A stretch of DNA of 64,000 bases from Adhaeribacter soli (GCF_008727925.1 NZ_VTWT01000002.1:186001-250000), one strand, 5' to 3'; shown: positions 25,251 through 34,519, counted from the stretch's first letter. Numbers and translations are program-made. The notes: generated by a model from the letters alone, not told the origin.

Positions 25251-25322
25251 CTGAAAGCATAGCGATTTGGTAAAAGTTACCGTATTGTTTCAGTATATTT
25301 CGTCGCCTAATTCCGAAACGTC

Positions 25323-25592
25323 ATGACCGACAAAAACCAATACATTGTAACTACCGCCGACGGCCAGACCATAGACCTGACCAAAGCCAAAGCCCTGAAA
25401 GGAAACAACCTCTACCCTTTCGGCCCGCATAACTTTGCTATTTACCAGACGCCGGATTACCAGTTCGTAAAAGCCACGAACCGCGGCGAACGCGAAATTA
25501 TGCTCAACTATTACGAGCTAATTCCGGAGAACGAAGCCCTCGATTACAAGCACCCGTACGTGCGCGAAGACGAAGTGGTGGACATGAACTAA
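25323..25592 (+). CDS. Conserved-looking small cytoplasmic protein
   Basis: An 89-residue soluble protein, no signal peptide or membrane segment. It starts MTDKNQYIVTTADGQTIDL, has NLYPFGPHNFAIYQTPDYQF in the middle and an acidic end (REDEVVDMN). Codon use and GC match the neighbours, which supports a real gene. I do not recognise the family. It stands alone between a terminator and an AT-rich gap. Confidence 0.6.
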   Translation: MTDKNQYIVTTADGQTIDLTKAKALKGNNLYPFGPHNFAIYQTPDYQFVKATNRGEREIMLNYYELIPENEALDYKHPYVREDEVVDMN

Positions 25593-25915
25593 ATAGTTAG
25601 ACCCGTTAAGTAAGCCGCATCAATATAGGTTTGGGGTTTTACCAATATAATTTCGGTAATTTATGATTTATCAGATCTGACTTCCAGGATCCTGAGAGTC
25701 CTTACGTTAGTACTTTGAGATTGATGAATTCTCCTTCACTAAATGCAAGTAGTTTGTTATAGTTAATCTAAACTATTCAGTTTATTTTTATCTTTCCATT
25801 TCAAATTATGGAAAGATACTCTTAGTTTTTGGATAATTACTTGGCTATCAGAAATGTGAAAGATCGAAATTGCTTTGAATGGCCGAAATAAATTTAAATA
25901 AAATCTATACTCACA
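25593..25915. other. AT-rich gene-free gap
   Basis: 323 bases with no credible gene; base composition is shifted to AT like the lipoprotein gene that follows. Confidence 0.5.
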
Positions 25916-26686
25916 ATGAGAAAACTAATTTTATTATTCCTATTTCTGCCATTTCTAAATGGATGTTCAAAAGATGATGGACAGGGTCCTGTTCAAAAAC
26001 CGACTATTTCTCCCAATTATAATAAGTGCCTATTGGCAACTATAGACGACGCAAGGCAATATGGGGATTTTACTTATGATACACAAGACCGGTTAATCGG
26101 ATACAAAAACAGGTCAAAAATCCAGCCTTATTCCTATAAATTAATTTATGATTCAAATAATAGAATTATCAGAACCAATTCATATTTAGATACCACGTTA
26201 ATCCATTACTCTCTTAATACCTACAGCCCCGCAGGTTTATTAGCTAAAACAACGAACTATTCGCCTTCAGGAATGCCTGCTAATGTTGTTGTATTTGAAT
26301 ATAATTCATCCAACCAACTTTCTAAAATGACATGTACGGATAGTACCATTCTTCTTTTCTATAAGGAATATTTCTACACCAATAATACTTTACTTGAGAA
26401 AGTTTATGGATCGGGAGGGGCAACTAACTTTCAACATTCCAGAGAATATGAATTTGGAAGTAATAAGCACATCTTCGATGATTTTGCTGACCCGCTTGAA
26501 CCCAATAAGAAGTACCCGGGAAATGTAGTTAAATATACTTTCCGAGATAATAATAATGTAGTGGTCGCTAATCAATCTTATACTACCCAACAAGATTTCA
26601 ATCAGGCAGGATACCTAACAAAATCCGTAAATACCACCTTGGCCGGAAAAGTATTTACCGACCTTTACACATATAATTGCAAATAA
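25916..26686 (+). CDS. AT-rich lipoprotein with YD-repeat-like segments
   Basis: A 256-residue lipoprotein: leader MRKLILLFLFLPFLNGC with lipobox LNGC (Cys17). The body is beta-rich with YD/RHS-like or DUF4595-like steps: FTYDTQDRLIGYKN, LIYDSNNRIIRTNS, YSPAGLLAKTTNY, EYNSSNQLSKMTC. Such proteins are common, often species-specific, surface lipoproteins in Bacteroidota. Base composition is clearly AT-richer than the surrounding genes and both flanks share this, suggesting recent acquisition of about 1.4 kb (25593-27016). Function unknown. Confidence 0.75.
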   Translation: MRKLILLFLFLPFLNGCSKDDGQGPVQKPTISPNYNKCLLATIDDARQYGDFTYDTQDRLIGYKNRSKIQPYSYKLIYDSNNRIIRTNSYLDTTLIHYSLNTYSPAGLLAKTTNYSPSGMPANVVVFEYNSSNQLSKMTCTDSTILLFYKEYFYTNNTLLEKVYGSGGATNFQHSREYEFGSNKHIFDDFADPLEPNKKYPGNVVKYTFRDNNNVVVANQSYTTQQDFNQAGYLTKSVNTTLAGKVFTDLYTYNCK

Positions 26687-27016
26687 TTACACGTAATCTC
26701 ATTGCTGAAAAGCCTAAGAGCTAAATAATTGAAATTTTGCTAAATGCATTATTGATGTTGTAATATTAAAATTTGATCCTTCTGATACTTTGCCAAGTAA
26801 ACTTGTAGTGAAAATTTTATTTATAACCAGCTTTAGAACTTAAACTTAATGTAACTTCAGAAGTTTTCAGAATCTTTAAATTCAGAAGTTACTACTAAAC
26901 AGGTTTGATATTTAAAATTTACATATAAAGTACAAACAGGTTTATTTGCAACAGAAAAAGCAAAGCTCAATCATAATCCCGATATGCTCCGCTTTGTTTG
27001 TAGCCCATTTCTTAGA
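26687..27016. other. AT-rich gene-free gap
   Basis: 330 bases, AT-rich, no gene, no clear repeat. It closes the AT-rich block begun near 25593. Confidence 0.5.
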
Positions 27017-27631
27017 TTAAAACAGCCCGAAAAGCTCGATATTGATTTTGTTGATGATGTAACCCAGATCTTCGGGGCGGGCTACAAAATCCATGTTATT
27101 CACGTCGATGGTAATTACCTTGCCGTATTTGTAATTGGCGATCCAGTCGTCGTAGTGTTCGTTCAGTTTCTTTAAATAATCGAGTCGGATGCCGCTTTCG
27201 TAGTCGCGGTTGCGTTTTTCGATCTGGCCGATCAGTTTTGGCAGATCTGCTTTCAAGTATATTAATAAATCCGGCGGTTTCACCATGGTGATCATGCTTT
27301 CGAAAAGCCGGAAGTAATTCTGGTAATCGCGCTCGCTCAGCATGCCGGAGCTGTGCAGGTTTTTGGCAAAAATATAGGCGTCTTCGTAAATGGTCCGGTC
27401 CTGGACTACGCCTCTGGTACGGTTCTGAATTTGCTGGGTTTGCTGAAAACGGCTGTTCAGAAAAAATACCTGCAAATGGAAGGCCCAGCGCGGCATGTCT
27501 TCATAAAAATCTTTCAGGTACGGATTATCTTCCACGCTTTCCAGGTGAACATCCCAGTTGTAATGCTGGGCCAGCTTGGAAGCTAACGTTGTTTTTCCGG
27601 CGCCAATGTTGCCGGCAATTGCAATGTGCAT
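27017..27631 (-). CDS. Deoxynucleoside kinase (dAdo/dGuo kinase family)
   Basis: A 204-residue cytoplasmic kinase that phosphorylates deoxynucleosides in the salvage pathway. The P-loop GNIGAGKT is at residues 7-14; the DRT-type motif appears as VQDRTIYEDAYIFA; the lid-like arginines are in EKRNRDYESGIRL. Length is typical. An ORF extension upstream is open but MHIAIAGNIGAGK is the natural start (27631). Which base it prefers cannot be read from sequence alone. Confidence 0.93.
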   Translation of the reverse strand: MHIAIAGNIGAGKTTLASKLAQHYNWDVHLESVEDNPYLKDFYEDMPRWAFHLQVFFLNSRFQQTQQIQNRTRGVVQDRTIYEDAYIFAKNLHSSGMLSERDYQNYFRLFESMITMVKPPDLLIYLKADLPKLIGQIEKRNRDYESGIRLDYLKKLNEHYDDWIANYKYGKVITIDVNNMDFVARPEDLGYIINKINIELFGLF

Positions 27632-27655
27632 GATCTTAAAAATTACCGGCGGCAA

Positions 27656-27993
27656 AGGTAAGCGAAAGCCCGGACCAAAATAAGGATAATGGTCACTTTT
27701 AACTTATAGATAATTTCAAATATATAATTTTTCATATAAACCTAAAGCCTCAGCCTTTCTGCCTGATTTAGAACGATTTCAAGGATTATTGCAGAATTCT
27801 TGAAAATATTTGGTTAAAAATGTAACCTTTTTCGCGATTTCGATTGAAGGCTGCAAACGCATTTTATATAATTATTTTAAAATTTTTTGAATAAAAAAGT
27901 TGCATTTCTGAAAACCACTTGCAATATTTCAGAAAACTTAAAACATTTTTAAGTCGAATTAAATAATTCACTCACCCAAAACCATCTATTTTT
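27656..27993. other. AT-rich divergent intergenic region
   Basis: 338 bases between the kinase and the M43 protease, AT-rich, no gene. It should carry promoters for both; no element is convincing enough to place. Confidence 0.45.
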
Positions 27994-29319
27994 ATGAAGA
28001 AAACTTACGCTTTCTTAGCGGCGGGAATCCTGTGCGCATCCACCGCTTTTGCCCAGTCCGGGAATTTTTCTCGTTGCTCCGCCATGGAAGCGCTGCATGA
28101 ACAAATGCAGCAGGACCCGCAAATGAAGCTTCGCATGGACGACATCGAGGCCTTTACACAACGCTACGCGAAGAACACGGCCAACAAACGCACGGCCGGA
28201 GTAATTACTATTCCGGTAGTGGTGCACGTGGTTTACAACACAGCCAGCCAGAACATTTCCGATTGCCAGATCCAGAGCCAGATGGCGGTGCTGAACGAAG
28301 ACTTCCGGAAACTGAACGCCGACAATGCCAAAACGCCGGCTTTATTTGCCGGGGTTGCGGCCGACACCGAAATCCAGTTTGTACTGGCTACGGTAGACCC
28401 GAACGGCAACCCGACCACCGGAATCACGCGCACGCAAACCCGTACCAAATCTTTTTCCACCAACAACGCTATTAAGTACACCAGCCAGGGCGGTAAAGAT
28501 GCCTGGAACACCAGCAAATACCTGAACTTCTGGACCGCGCCTAAACTCTCCAGCCAGGGGCAGCAATTATTGGGTTACGGGCAGTTCCCGGGCGGTAGCG
28601 CCGCTACCGACGGTGTGGTAATGGCTTATGCTGCTTTCGGTTCCCGGGCGAAATGTCCGTCCGGCGTGTATTACACAGGCTATGATCTGGGCCGCACCAC
28701 CACACACGAAGTAGGCCACTTCCTGAACCTGCGCCACATCTGGGGCGATGCTACCTGCGGCAACGATCAGGTTTCCGATACTCCAACCCAGCAAACCGCC
28801 AACTACGGCTGCCCTACTTTCCCGCACGTTACCTGCAGCAACCAGGGCGATATGACCATGAACTTTATGGATTACACCGATGATCCTTGCATGTACATGT
28901 TCACGGCCGGTCAGAAGGCGCGGATGCAGGCGGTACTTGCTCCCGGAGGCTTCCGCGCCAGTTTAGCCAGCTCTACTGCAGCCGCTCCAGTTACCAGCCA
29001 AACTGCGCAAACCACTACCGAGGCTACCAGAGTAATGAATATTGCTCCTGCCCTCGTATTCCCGAACCCGGTAAAAGCCGACATGAATGTAAGCTATGCC
29101 GTAACTGCTGAAAACGCGAACGTACAGGTAGAAATTTACAACATCTTAGGCGCCCTGGTAGGCAGCTACTACGAAGGCAGCAAACCAACCGGCACGCACG
29201 TGTTCAGCATAAGCGCCGATAACGATACCAAATTCGGCGCCCTGAAAAACGGCATGTACATTTGCCGCATTAAAGGCGCGGAAGCCGGAAAAGTGATCCG
29301 CTTTATAGTGGAACGGTAA
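27994..29319 (+). CDS. M43-family zinc metalloprotease with T9SS sorting domain
   Basis: A 441-residue secreted protease: signal peptide (1-20), propeptide-like region (21-65), M43 (pappalysin/cytophagalysin) catalytic domain (about 66-320) and a C-terminal type IX secretion domain (about 345-441). The zinc site is HEVGHFLNLRH (three His ligands plus catalytic Glu) and the Met-turn is NFMDYTDD. Four Cys around CGNDQVSD, YGCP, VTCSN and DPCMYMF suggest two disulfides. The sorting domain reads FPNPVKADM and ends GMYICRIKGAEAGKVIRFIV. It is probably exported to the surface or medium through a T9SS encoded elsewhere. Confidence 0.95.
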   Translation: MKKTYAFLAAGILCASTAFAQSGNFSRCSAMEALHEQMQQDPQMKLRMDDIEAFTQRYAKNTANKRTAGVITIPVVVHVVYNTASQNISDCQIQSQMAVLNEDFRKLNADNAKTPALFAGVAADTEIQFVLATVDPNGNPTTGITRTQTRTKSFSTNNAIKYTSQGGKDAWNTSKYLNFWTAPKLSSQGQQLLGYGQFPGGSAATDGVVMAYAAFGSRAKCPSGVYYTGYDLGRTTTHEVGHFLNLRHIWGDATCGNDQVSDTPTQQTANYGCPTFPHVTCSNQGDMTMNFMDYTDDPCMYMFTAGQKARMQAVLAPGGFRASLASSTAAAPVTSQTAQTTTEATRVMNIAPALVFPNPVKADMNVSYAVTAENANVQVEIYNILGALVGSYYEGSKPTGTHVFSISADNDTKFGALKNGMYICRIKGAEAGKVIRFIVER

Positions 29320-29341
29320 GGAAAACGCTACTGAATTAAAA

Positions 29342-29373
29342 GAAAAAGTCCGGCTGCTTAGCCGGACTTTTTT
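29342..29373 (+). terminator. Terminator of the M43 protease gene
   Basis: Stem AAAAGTCCGGCT / AGCCGGACTTTT followed by T. The remaining 213 bases to the next gene hold a CATCCCGACCAAAGGGAG repeat-like stretch and no gene. Confidence 0.88.
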
Positions 29374-29586
29374 GATTTTAGAACTACCGTTCATCCTACT
29401 CCAACTGCGTCATCCCGACCAAAGGGAGAGATCTCCGGAATAAGGCACCAAAGCCAGAATAGCAGCAACTTCTAAATTTCATAGGAGCTGTATTGATTGC
29501 CTTGCAGGCAAGGTCAGTTCCAAACTGACCAGATGGATACCCACAAGTTACGCTTTGCTAAACTTGCGGGATAATTGAAATTTAAA

Positions 29587-30159
29587 CTACTCTTCCCCAT
29601 CCCCGAAAAGCCAGAACGACCGTTTCGGTTCTTCCTTCTTTTTCTTCCGGTTGAAAATGCCGCCGGACTTTTCGTCTTCGTCGGAATTTCCGAACAAGCG
29701 GAATTTCTTTTTCTTTTCTTTTACCAGGATGTAGCGGACTGAAAAACCACGTTGCAACTCGAACCAGTCTTCATGGTTGGCATGGAAAGCAGGTTTAATA
29801 TCGCCGGAAATCACAATGCGAAAGATCGGCAATTTCATTTCCAAGCCTAAAATAGCATCGCCGCCGTAAAATACGCCCGAGTCTTTTAAGTTGCCCACGT
29901 GCGCACCGGCCCCGATGTAGTAATTGAAACCTTTAAAAATAATGGGAAAATGCTGCTCGAACAGCAGCGTGCCGCTAGCTTCGCGGGATCCGATCATGCC
30001 CAGGCCTTCGAGGGTACTTTTGGGCAGAATTTTCTGCTGCACCGTTAAGCCTACGCTTTCTTTGGCGATCCGCACACCCAGGGCAGTCCGGTACTTCTGC
30101 GCCTGCACCAGGTTACTTCCTGCCATCATTATTAACCCAATCAAAAAAATACGCTTCAT
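29587..30159 (-). CDS. Exported protein with charged cytoplasmic-like tail (possible small barrel)
   Basis: A 190-residue protein with a signal peptide (1-20, ending VQAQ). Residues 21-145 look like a small outer-membrane barrel, with alternating strands such as YRTALGVRIAKESVGLTVQQ and FNYYIGAGAHVGN. The last 45 residues are strikingly basic and acidic by turns (KEKKKKFRLFGNSDEDEKSG, NRKKKKEEPKRSFWLFGDGEE) and repeat the FRLFG/FWLFG motif. The frame extends 20 codons upstream; ATG at 30159 gives the signal peptide. Not recognised beyond this. Confidence 0.7.
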   Translation of the reverse strand: MKRIFLIGLIMMAGSNLVQAQKYRTALGVRIAKESVGLTVQQKILPKSTLEGLGMIGSREASGTLLFEQHFPIIFKGFNYYIGAGAHVGNLKDSGVFYGGDAILGLEMKLPIFRIVISGDIKPAFHANHEDWFELQRGFSVRYILVKEKKKKFRLFGNSDEDEKSGGIFNRKKKKEEPKRSFWLFGDGEE

Positions 30160-30309
30160 TCTGAATTTACAATTACCGCTTCCGCACGAAGTTACACATT
30201 CCGGTTTACTACGGTTCAAAAATCAGGCCTGAACGTTGGCCTTATCTTTAATCGAACCGAACCAGCTACGGGAAATTGCTTATATTTGACTGAAAACGAT
30301 ATTATGATC

Positions 30310-30534
30310 ATGTCAAAAACCAGACTAACAGTAAACAACAACGGCTCTTTAAGAGTGGAAGGCGATTTCGAAATTGTAGATGCGCAAGGGAATGTATATG
30401 GCCTAAACGGCCGGGAACTGGTAAGCATCTGCCGTTGCGGCTTATCGAAAAACAAACCTTTCTGCGACGGTTCCCACAAAGGGCATTTCGAACACAACGC
30501 CGTAGCTTTCGACCTGCCGCCTAAAAAAGTTTAA
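30310..30534 (+). CDS. CDGSH-type iron-sulfur protein
   Basis: A 74-residue protein built around one CDGSH motif, CRCGLSKNKPFCDGSH, which binds a 2Fe-2S cluster through three Cys and one His. These small redox-active proteins act in iron-sulfur or redox homeostasis; the partner is unknown. ATG codons at 30304 and 30310 are both possible, giving 76 or 74 residues. It is followed 18 bases later by a GNAT acetyltransferase gene on the same strand, likely one transcript. Confidence 0.92.
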   Translation: MSKTRLTVNNNGSLRVEGDFEIVDAQGNVYGLNGRELVSICRCGLSKNKPFCDGSHKGHFEHNAVAFDLPPKKV

Positions 30535-30552
30535 TTCAGGATCGCCGCTTTT

Positions 30553-31053
30553 ATGGCTGAACTATTTTTAACGCCGGTTTCGGCAACCGATCTTCCCCGG
30601 TTGCGGGAACTGGCTTTGGCAACCTGGGAACCAACCTACAAAGACATCCTTTCGCGCGAGCAGTTGCTGTTCATGCAGGAAGAAATTTATACCCTGCCGG
30701 CTTTACAAAAGCAACAAAACGAAGGGCAGGAATTCTTTTTTATTTCCGTGAATGCAGCATTGGTTGGCTTTTTATCGGTTACGTTGAAAGACGCAACAGA
30801 AGGACGCTACAAGCTGAACAAAATTTATTTACTGCCCCAAAGGCAAGGAAAAGGCTTTGGAAAAAAAGCGCTTTCAGCGGCCGGAGAACTGGTAAAAAGT
30901 AAAGGAGGAAAAGTACTGGAACTGAACGTGAACCGGTATAACCCGGCCCGGCACTTTTATGAACACTGCGGCTACACCATCATCCGGGAAGAGGATATTC
31001 CGATCGGTCCTTACTGGATGAATGATTTTGTAATGGAGAAAAGGCTTGATTAA
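30553..31053 (+). CDS. GNAT-family N-acetyltransferase
   Basis: A 166-residue GCN5-related acetyltransferase. The acetyl-CoA pyrophosphate loop is visible as QRQGKGFGKKAL (about 97-108), preceded by the KIYLLP strand, and the C-terminal NRYNPARHFYEHCGYTIIRE matches the usual NxxAxxFYxxxGF step. Substrate unknown. Starts 18 bases after the CDGSH gene. Confidence 0.93.
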   Translation: MAELFLTPVSATDLPRLRELALATWEPTYKDILSREQLLFMQEEIYTLPALQKQQNEGQEFFFISVNAALVGFLSVTLKDATEGRYKLNKIYLLPQRQGKGFGKKALSAAGELVKSKGGKVLELNVNRYNPARHFYEHCGYTIIREEDIPIGPYWMNDFVMEKRLD

Positions 31054-31106
31054 AAAGGCTGCAATCTCATAAATATCTGAACCAGTTTTTGAATTTGTTC
31101 CTGACA

Positions 31107-31156
31107 AAAAAATCTCTGTAGCGCAGGGTTTAAACCCTGCGCTACAGAGATTTTTT
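31107..31156. repeat. Perfect 50-bp palindrome
   Basis: A perfect palindrome with no loop, centred between 31131 and 31132, with GGGTTTAAACCC at its core and AAAAAATCTCTGTAGCGC as the outer arm. A run of A enters it and a run of T leaves it, so it can end transcription from both the GNAT gene (plus) and the DUF2062 gene (minus). Confidence 0.9.
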
Positions 31157-31182
31157 GATTTTTGATTTATGGGAAAATCTAC

Positions 31183-31671
31183 TTAAAGCGCCACTCCCTG
31201 GCGGCGCACCACGCGTTTAAACAGAGGCAGGGTAAGGTAATAAACTGCCAATCCGGCCGGAATGGCCAGCAGCGCCCAGGCGGCAATTCCCAGTAAATTC
31301 GCTACCCATAGTTTATTGAAGGTGGCTACCCAGTCTTTTTTAATCATATCCATAATCTGCTGCAGCGAATAACGCAAAGGGGTGCCGCCGAACAGGAAAA
31401 TGCCCAGCTTCACCAGCGGAATGGCAATTAAGATCTGGATCGGGTTTACAAAATAACTGATAAGCAACAAGATAGGACTGTTCAGGCGGAGGCGGGCTGC
31501 TACCAGCGTGCCGATAATGGTGGTTACGCCAAAAGCCGGGATCAGCCCGATCACGGCGCCCAGCGAAACGGTTAACGATAATTTTTCCGGCGTAATACCA
31601 GCTTTGAGCAAATCCAGGAGCGGGTTTACCAGTTTGCGTTTAAAGAAATTTTCCTGCGTAGCGGTTTCCAA
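31183..31671 (-). CDS. DUF2062-domain membrane protein
   Basis: A 162-residue inner-membrane protein. The DUF2062 pattern is present: FFKRKLVNPLLDLLKAGITP, LGAVIGLIPAFGVTTI, then ISYFVNPIQILIAIP, with three or four hydrophobic helices. The family's function is not known. No in-frame ATG precedes the conserved start, so a TTG at 31671 is the likely initiator; this is uncertain. Stands between a palindromic terminator and the divergent xseA gene. Confidence 0.8.
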   Translation of the reverse strand: METATQENFFKRKLVNPLLDLLKAGITPEKLSLTVSLGAVIGLIPAFGVTTIIGTLVAARLRLNSPILLLISYFVNPIQILIAIPLVKLGIFLFGGTPLRYSLQQIMDMIKKDWVATFNKLWVANLLGIAAWALLAIPAGLAVYYLTLPLFKRVVRRQGVAL

Positions 31672-31966
31672 GGGTTTTAAAAAATGTAGGGCTGCGGGTA
31701 TGAAGAAGCTAAAGGCATCTTTGGGTTTATACGGAAAAAACGGCTCAGGTAACCTGATTTCGGCGCTTTTTTTCGGTTAAATTGCTATAATTTTTCCTCA
31801 CGGTTTCCGGTTCTGCAAAAACAGCACCAGTTTCATTTTTCTGCCAACGGTGCAAATTAGTTTTGCCCGATATATCCGGTTTAATTTACCGGCAGAAATT
31901 TAAAATCAGTCTTGTTTTCACATAAATTTTCTAACTTAGCTTTGCAAAAATCAGGAGGCAGGCAGC

Positions 31967-33532
31967 ATGGGTTTATTTACAAAAATAACATACAACGAGG
32001 TATCGTACAGTACCCGCGCCAGTCAGCCTTTAACCCTTTTTCAGCTGCACAACCGGCTGCGCGAAGCCATCGAGAATGCGTTCCCGGCTTCTTATTGGGT
32101 GGTGGCCGAAATTTCGGAAGTACGCGTGCACCACAGCGGCCATGGCTACCTCACCCTTACCGAAAAAGACAAGCGCAACCAGAACAACTTAATTGCCCAG
32201 GCCCGCGGCACCATCTGGAAACAGAATTACCGCGAGATCAGCACTTATTTCGAAGCCCAAACCGGCCATAAACTCCGGAGCGGCCTCAAGATCCTGTTCA
32301 ACGCCAGCGTGCGGTTCCATGAACTTTACGGTTTCAACCTCGACATCCTGGACATCGATCCGAATTACACGATCGGCGATCTCGCGCGGCAACGGCAGGA
32401 AACCCTGAACAAACTGGAAGCCAACGGCCTGCTCGAAAAAAACAAAAAACGTTTCCTGCCGGAAGTTCCGCAACGCATCGCGGTCATTTCTTCGGCCACG
32501 GCCGCCGGTTACGGCGATTTCATGAACCAGCTGAACCTGAACCCCTACGGCTACCATTTTAAAACCACGCTGTTCGAAGCCAGTGTGCAGGGCAACGAAG
32601 CGGCCGCCTCTGTAATGCAGGCGTTTCGGCTGATAGAGCGGCAGCAAACGAAATTCGATGCCGTGGTGCTGATCCGCGGCGGCGGCGCGCAAACCGACCT
32701 GCTGTGCTTCGATGATTATGAACTGGCCGCCGCCATCGGTAATTTCCCGCTGCCGGTGCTTACGGGTATCGGCCACGAGCGCGACGAAACCATTGCCGAC
32801 CTGGTGGCGCACACCAAACTGAAAACCCCTACCGCGGTAGCCGCTTTCCTGATAGACCTGTTCCTTACTTTTGAAGGCGAACTGGATAGCATTTACGAAG
32901 ACCTGAAGGACCTGGCCGCTGCCATTGTAAAACGCAAAACTGCTGTCCTGGAAAACCAGCTGTTAACGTTATCGCAGAGCACTAACCGGTTTCTGAAGCA
33001 GCAGGATTACAAACTCGAATGCCTGGTGCGGAGCCTGTCGGTAAAGCCGAAAAAATACCTGAACGAACAGGACAAATATCTAAGCTGCCACGAACTGAAC
33101 CTGATCAATTTCACCCGGAAAATACTGGATAACGCATCTCAGAAACTGGTGCAGCAAACCGGCAAGCTGGAAACCCAAAGCCGTCAGAGTCTGCAGCAAA
33201 AAGAACAGTCGCTGGCGCACACCATTTACTGTTTAAGCACAGCGGCCCGGAATAATATTTCAAATAAGAAACTCCGTTTCCAGCTCTTCCCAAGCAAACT
33301 GTTAACGGCCGCCCAGAAGTTTTGCCGCGAAAAAGAATACCGTTTGCAGCTTACCGAAATGCAGGTAAAAAGCCGCGACCCGGAACAAATGCTGCTCCGT
33401 GGCTACACGCTCACTTACGTGAACGGCAAGCTGGTGCGAAGCGCCAAAGACCTGCAACCCGGTGCCGTAATTCAAACTTATTTTGCCGACGGCGGCGCCG
33501 AAAGTACCATTACCAACCTAACGATCTTATGA
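31967..33532 (+). CDS. xseA: Exodeoxyribonuclease VII large subunit
   Basis: A 521-residue catalytic subunit of exonuclease VII, which degrades single-stranded DNA in both directions in mismatch repair and recombination. An N-terminal OB fold (YWVVAEISEVRVHHSGHGYL near 44) binds DNA; the catalytic core has RIAVISSATAAGYGDF, AVVLIRGGGAQTDLLCFDD and GIGHERDETIADLVAHTKLKTPTA; a long helical region (about 300-470) binds the small subunit, and the end (DPEQMLLRGYTLTY) is typical. Longer than the usual 400-450. An AGGAGG at 31953-31958 sits eight bases before the ATG, a strong Shine-Dalgarno rarely seen in this phylum. Confidence 0.96.
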   Translation: MGLFTKITYNEVSYSTRASQPLTLFQLHNRLREAIENAFPASYWVVAEISEVRVHHSGHGYLTLTEKDKRNQNNLIAQARGTIWKQNYREISTYFEAQTGHKLRSGLKILFNASVRFHELYGFNLDILDIDPNYTIGDLARQRQETLNKLEANGLLEKNKKRFLPEVPQRIAVISSATAAGYGDFMNQLNLNPYGYHFKTTLFEASVQGNEAAASVMQAFRLIERQQTKFDAVVLIRGGGAQTDLLCFDDYELAAAIGNFPLPVLTGIGHERDETIADLVAHTKLKTPTAVAAFLIDLFLTFEGELDSIYEDLKDLAAAIVKRKTAVLENQLLTLSQSTNRFLKQQDYKLECLVRSLSVKPKKYLNEQDKYLSCHELNLINFTRKILDNASQKLVQQTGKLETQSRQSLQQKEQSLAHTIYCLSTAARNNISNKKLRFQLFPSKLLTAAQKFCREKEYRLQLTEMQVKSRDPEQMLLRGYTLTYVNGKLVRSAKDLQPGAVIQTYFADGGAESTITNLTIL

Positions 33533-33780
33533 ACCAGAACTTAACCTATAAAGAAGCTACGCAGGAACTGGAAGCCATCCTGAAAGCCATAGAAACCGAT
33601 GCCGTAGATGTAGACGAACTCACGCAGAAAGTGCAGCGCTCTTCGGAGCTGATCAAGATCTGCAAGCAGAAACTACGCACCGCCGAAGAAGCCATTAACC
33701 AGGTTTTCGACGATATTGAATGCAACGCCCCTACCAAACCTGCTTCGGATAACCCGGGCAGCACCGGCCGTTTATTTTAA
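33529..33780 (+). CDS. xseB: Exodeoxyribonuclease VII small subunit
   Basis: An 83-residue helical hairpin protein, the small subunit of exonuclease VII, which binds the coiled-coil arm of XseA. The family pattern is clear: LTYKEATQELEAILKAIETD, then VDELTQKVQRSSELIKICKQ and the TAEEAINQVFDDIE helix. It overlaps xseA by four bases (ATGA, 33529-33532), so translation is coupled. Confidence 0.95.
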   Translation: MNQNLTYKEATQELEAILKAIETDAVDVDELTQKVQRSSELIKICKQKLRTAEEAINQVFDDIECNAPTKPASDNPGSTGRLF

Positions 33781-33797
33781 AATTGCTATCTTACCGG

Positions 33798-34484
33798 ATG
33801 GAAAAACTACTTTTACTTCACGGCGCGTTGGGTTGTCAGGCCCAGTTCGAAAAATTAAAAGAAGCCTTAGCCGATTCTTACGAAGTGCATACGCTGGATT
33901 TCTATGGCCATGGCACGGAAACGTTTACGGATCAACCTTTCCGAATTCAGGATTTTGCCGAACAGGTAAAGGCCTGGCTCGAAGCAAACCAAATAGACCG
34001 GATCTCGATCTTTGGCTATAGCATGGGCGGTTACGTGGCATTGTACCTGGCTTCGAAATATCCCGGAAAAGTAAGATGCATTTTCACCCTGGCTACCAAA
34101 TTCGACTGGAACGAAGCTTCGGCGGAAAAGGAAACCAAGCTCCTGGACCCGGAAAAGATTGAAGCGAAAGTTCCGATGTTTGCCGAAGAACTGGCCAGCC
34201 GCCATGGGGCACATTACTGGAAAAACGTGCTCCGGAAAACCGCCGAAATGATGCAGGAACTGGGAAAACAAAAAGCCCTTTCGGAAGATGACCTTGCCCA
34301 AATTGAACCTCCGGTACTGATAAGCGTAGGCGACCGCGATACGATGGTTTCGTTAGAGGAAACGGCTGCCGTTGCCAAAAGCCTGAAAAATGGCGCGTTG
34401 CTGGTAATGCCGCATACCATTCATCCGCTGGAAAAAGTATCCCTGAACAGACTGATTTTTGAATGCCGGCAGTTTTTTGGGTAA
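33798..34484 (+). CDS. Alpha/beta-fold hydrolase
   Basis: A 228-residue soluble hydrolase. The nucleophile elbow is GYSMGGYVA (Ser about 75); the oxyanion region is LLLHGALG near the N-terminus; the acid is in SVGDRDTMV and the base in HTIHPLE. Size fits the small esterase/lipase or MenH-like group. Substrate unknown. A TTG lies five codons upstream; ATG at 33798 fits the beta-strand start. It follows xseB by 17 bases and is probably co-transcribed. Confidence 0.88.
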   Translation: MEKLLLLHGALGCQAQFEKLKEALADSYEVHTLDFYGHGTETFTDQPFRIQDFAEQVKAWLEANQIDRISIFGYSMGGYVALYLASKYPGKVRCIFTLATKFDWNEASAEKETKLLDPEKIEAKVPMFAEELASRHGAHYWKNVLRKTAEMMQELGKQKALSEDDLAQIEPPVLISVGDRDTMVSLEETAAVAKSLKNGALLVMPHTIHPLEKVSLNRLIFECRQFFG

Positions 34485-34519
34485 TTCAGTTTTTCGGCTG
34501 ATTAAGCTACCATTTTCAG

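Noticed and set aside
29407-29437. CATCCCGACCAAAGGGAG stretch after the M43 protease gene
   Set aside because: It looks like a fragment of a common short repeat, but no second full copy was found in the window, so no element is claimed.
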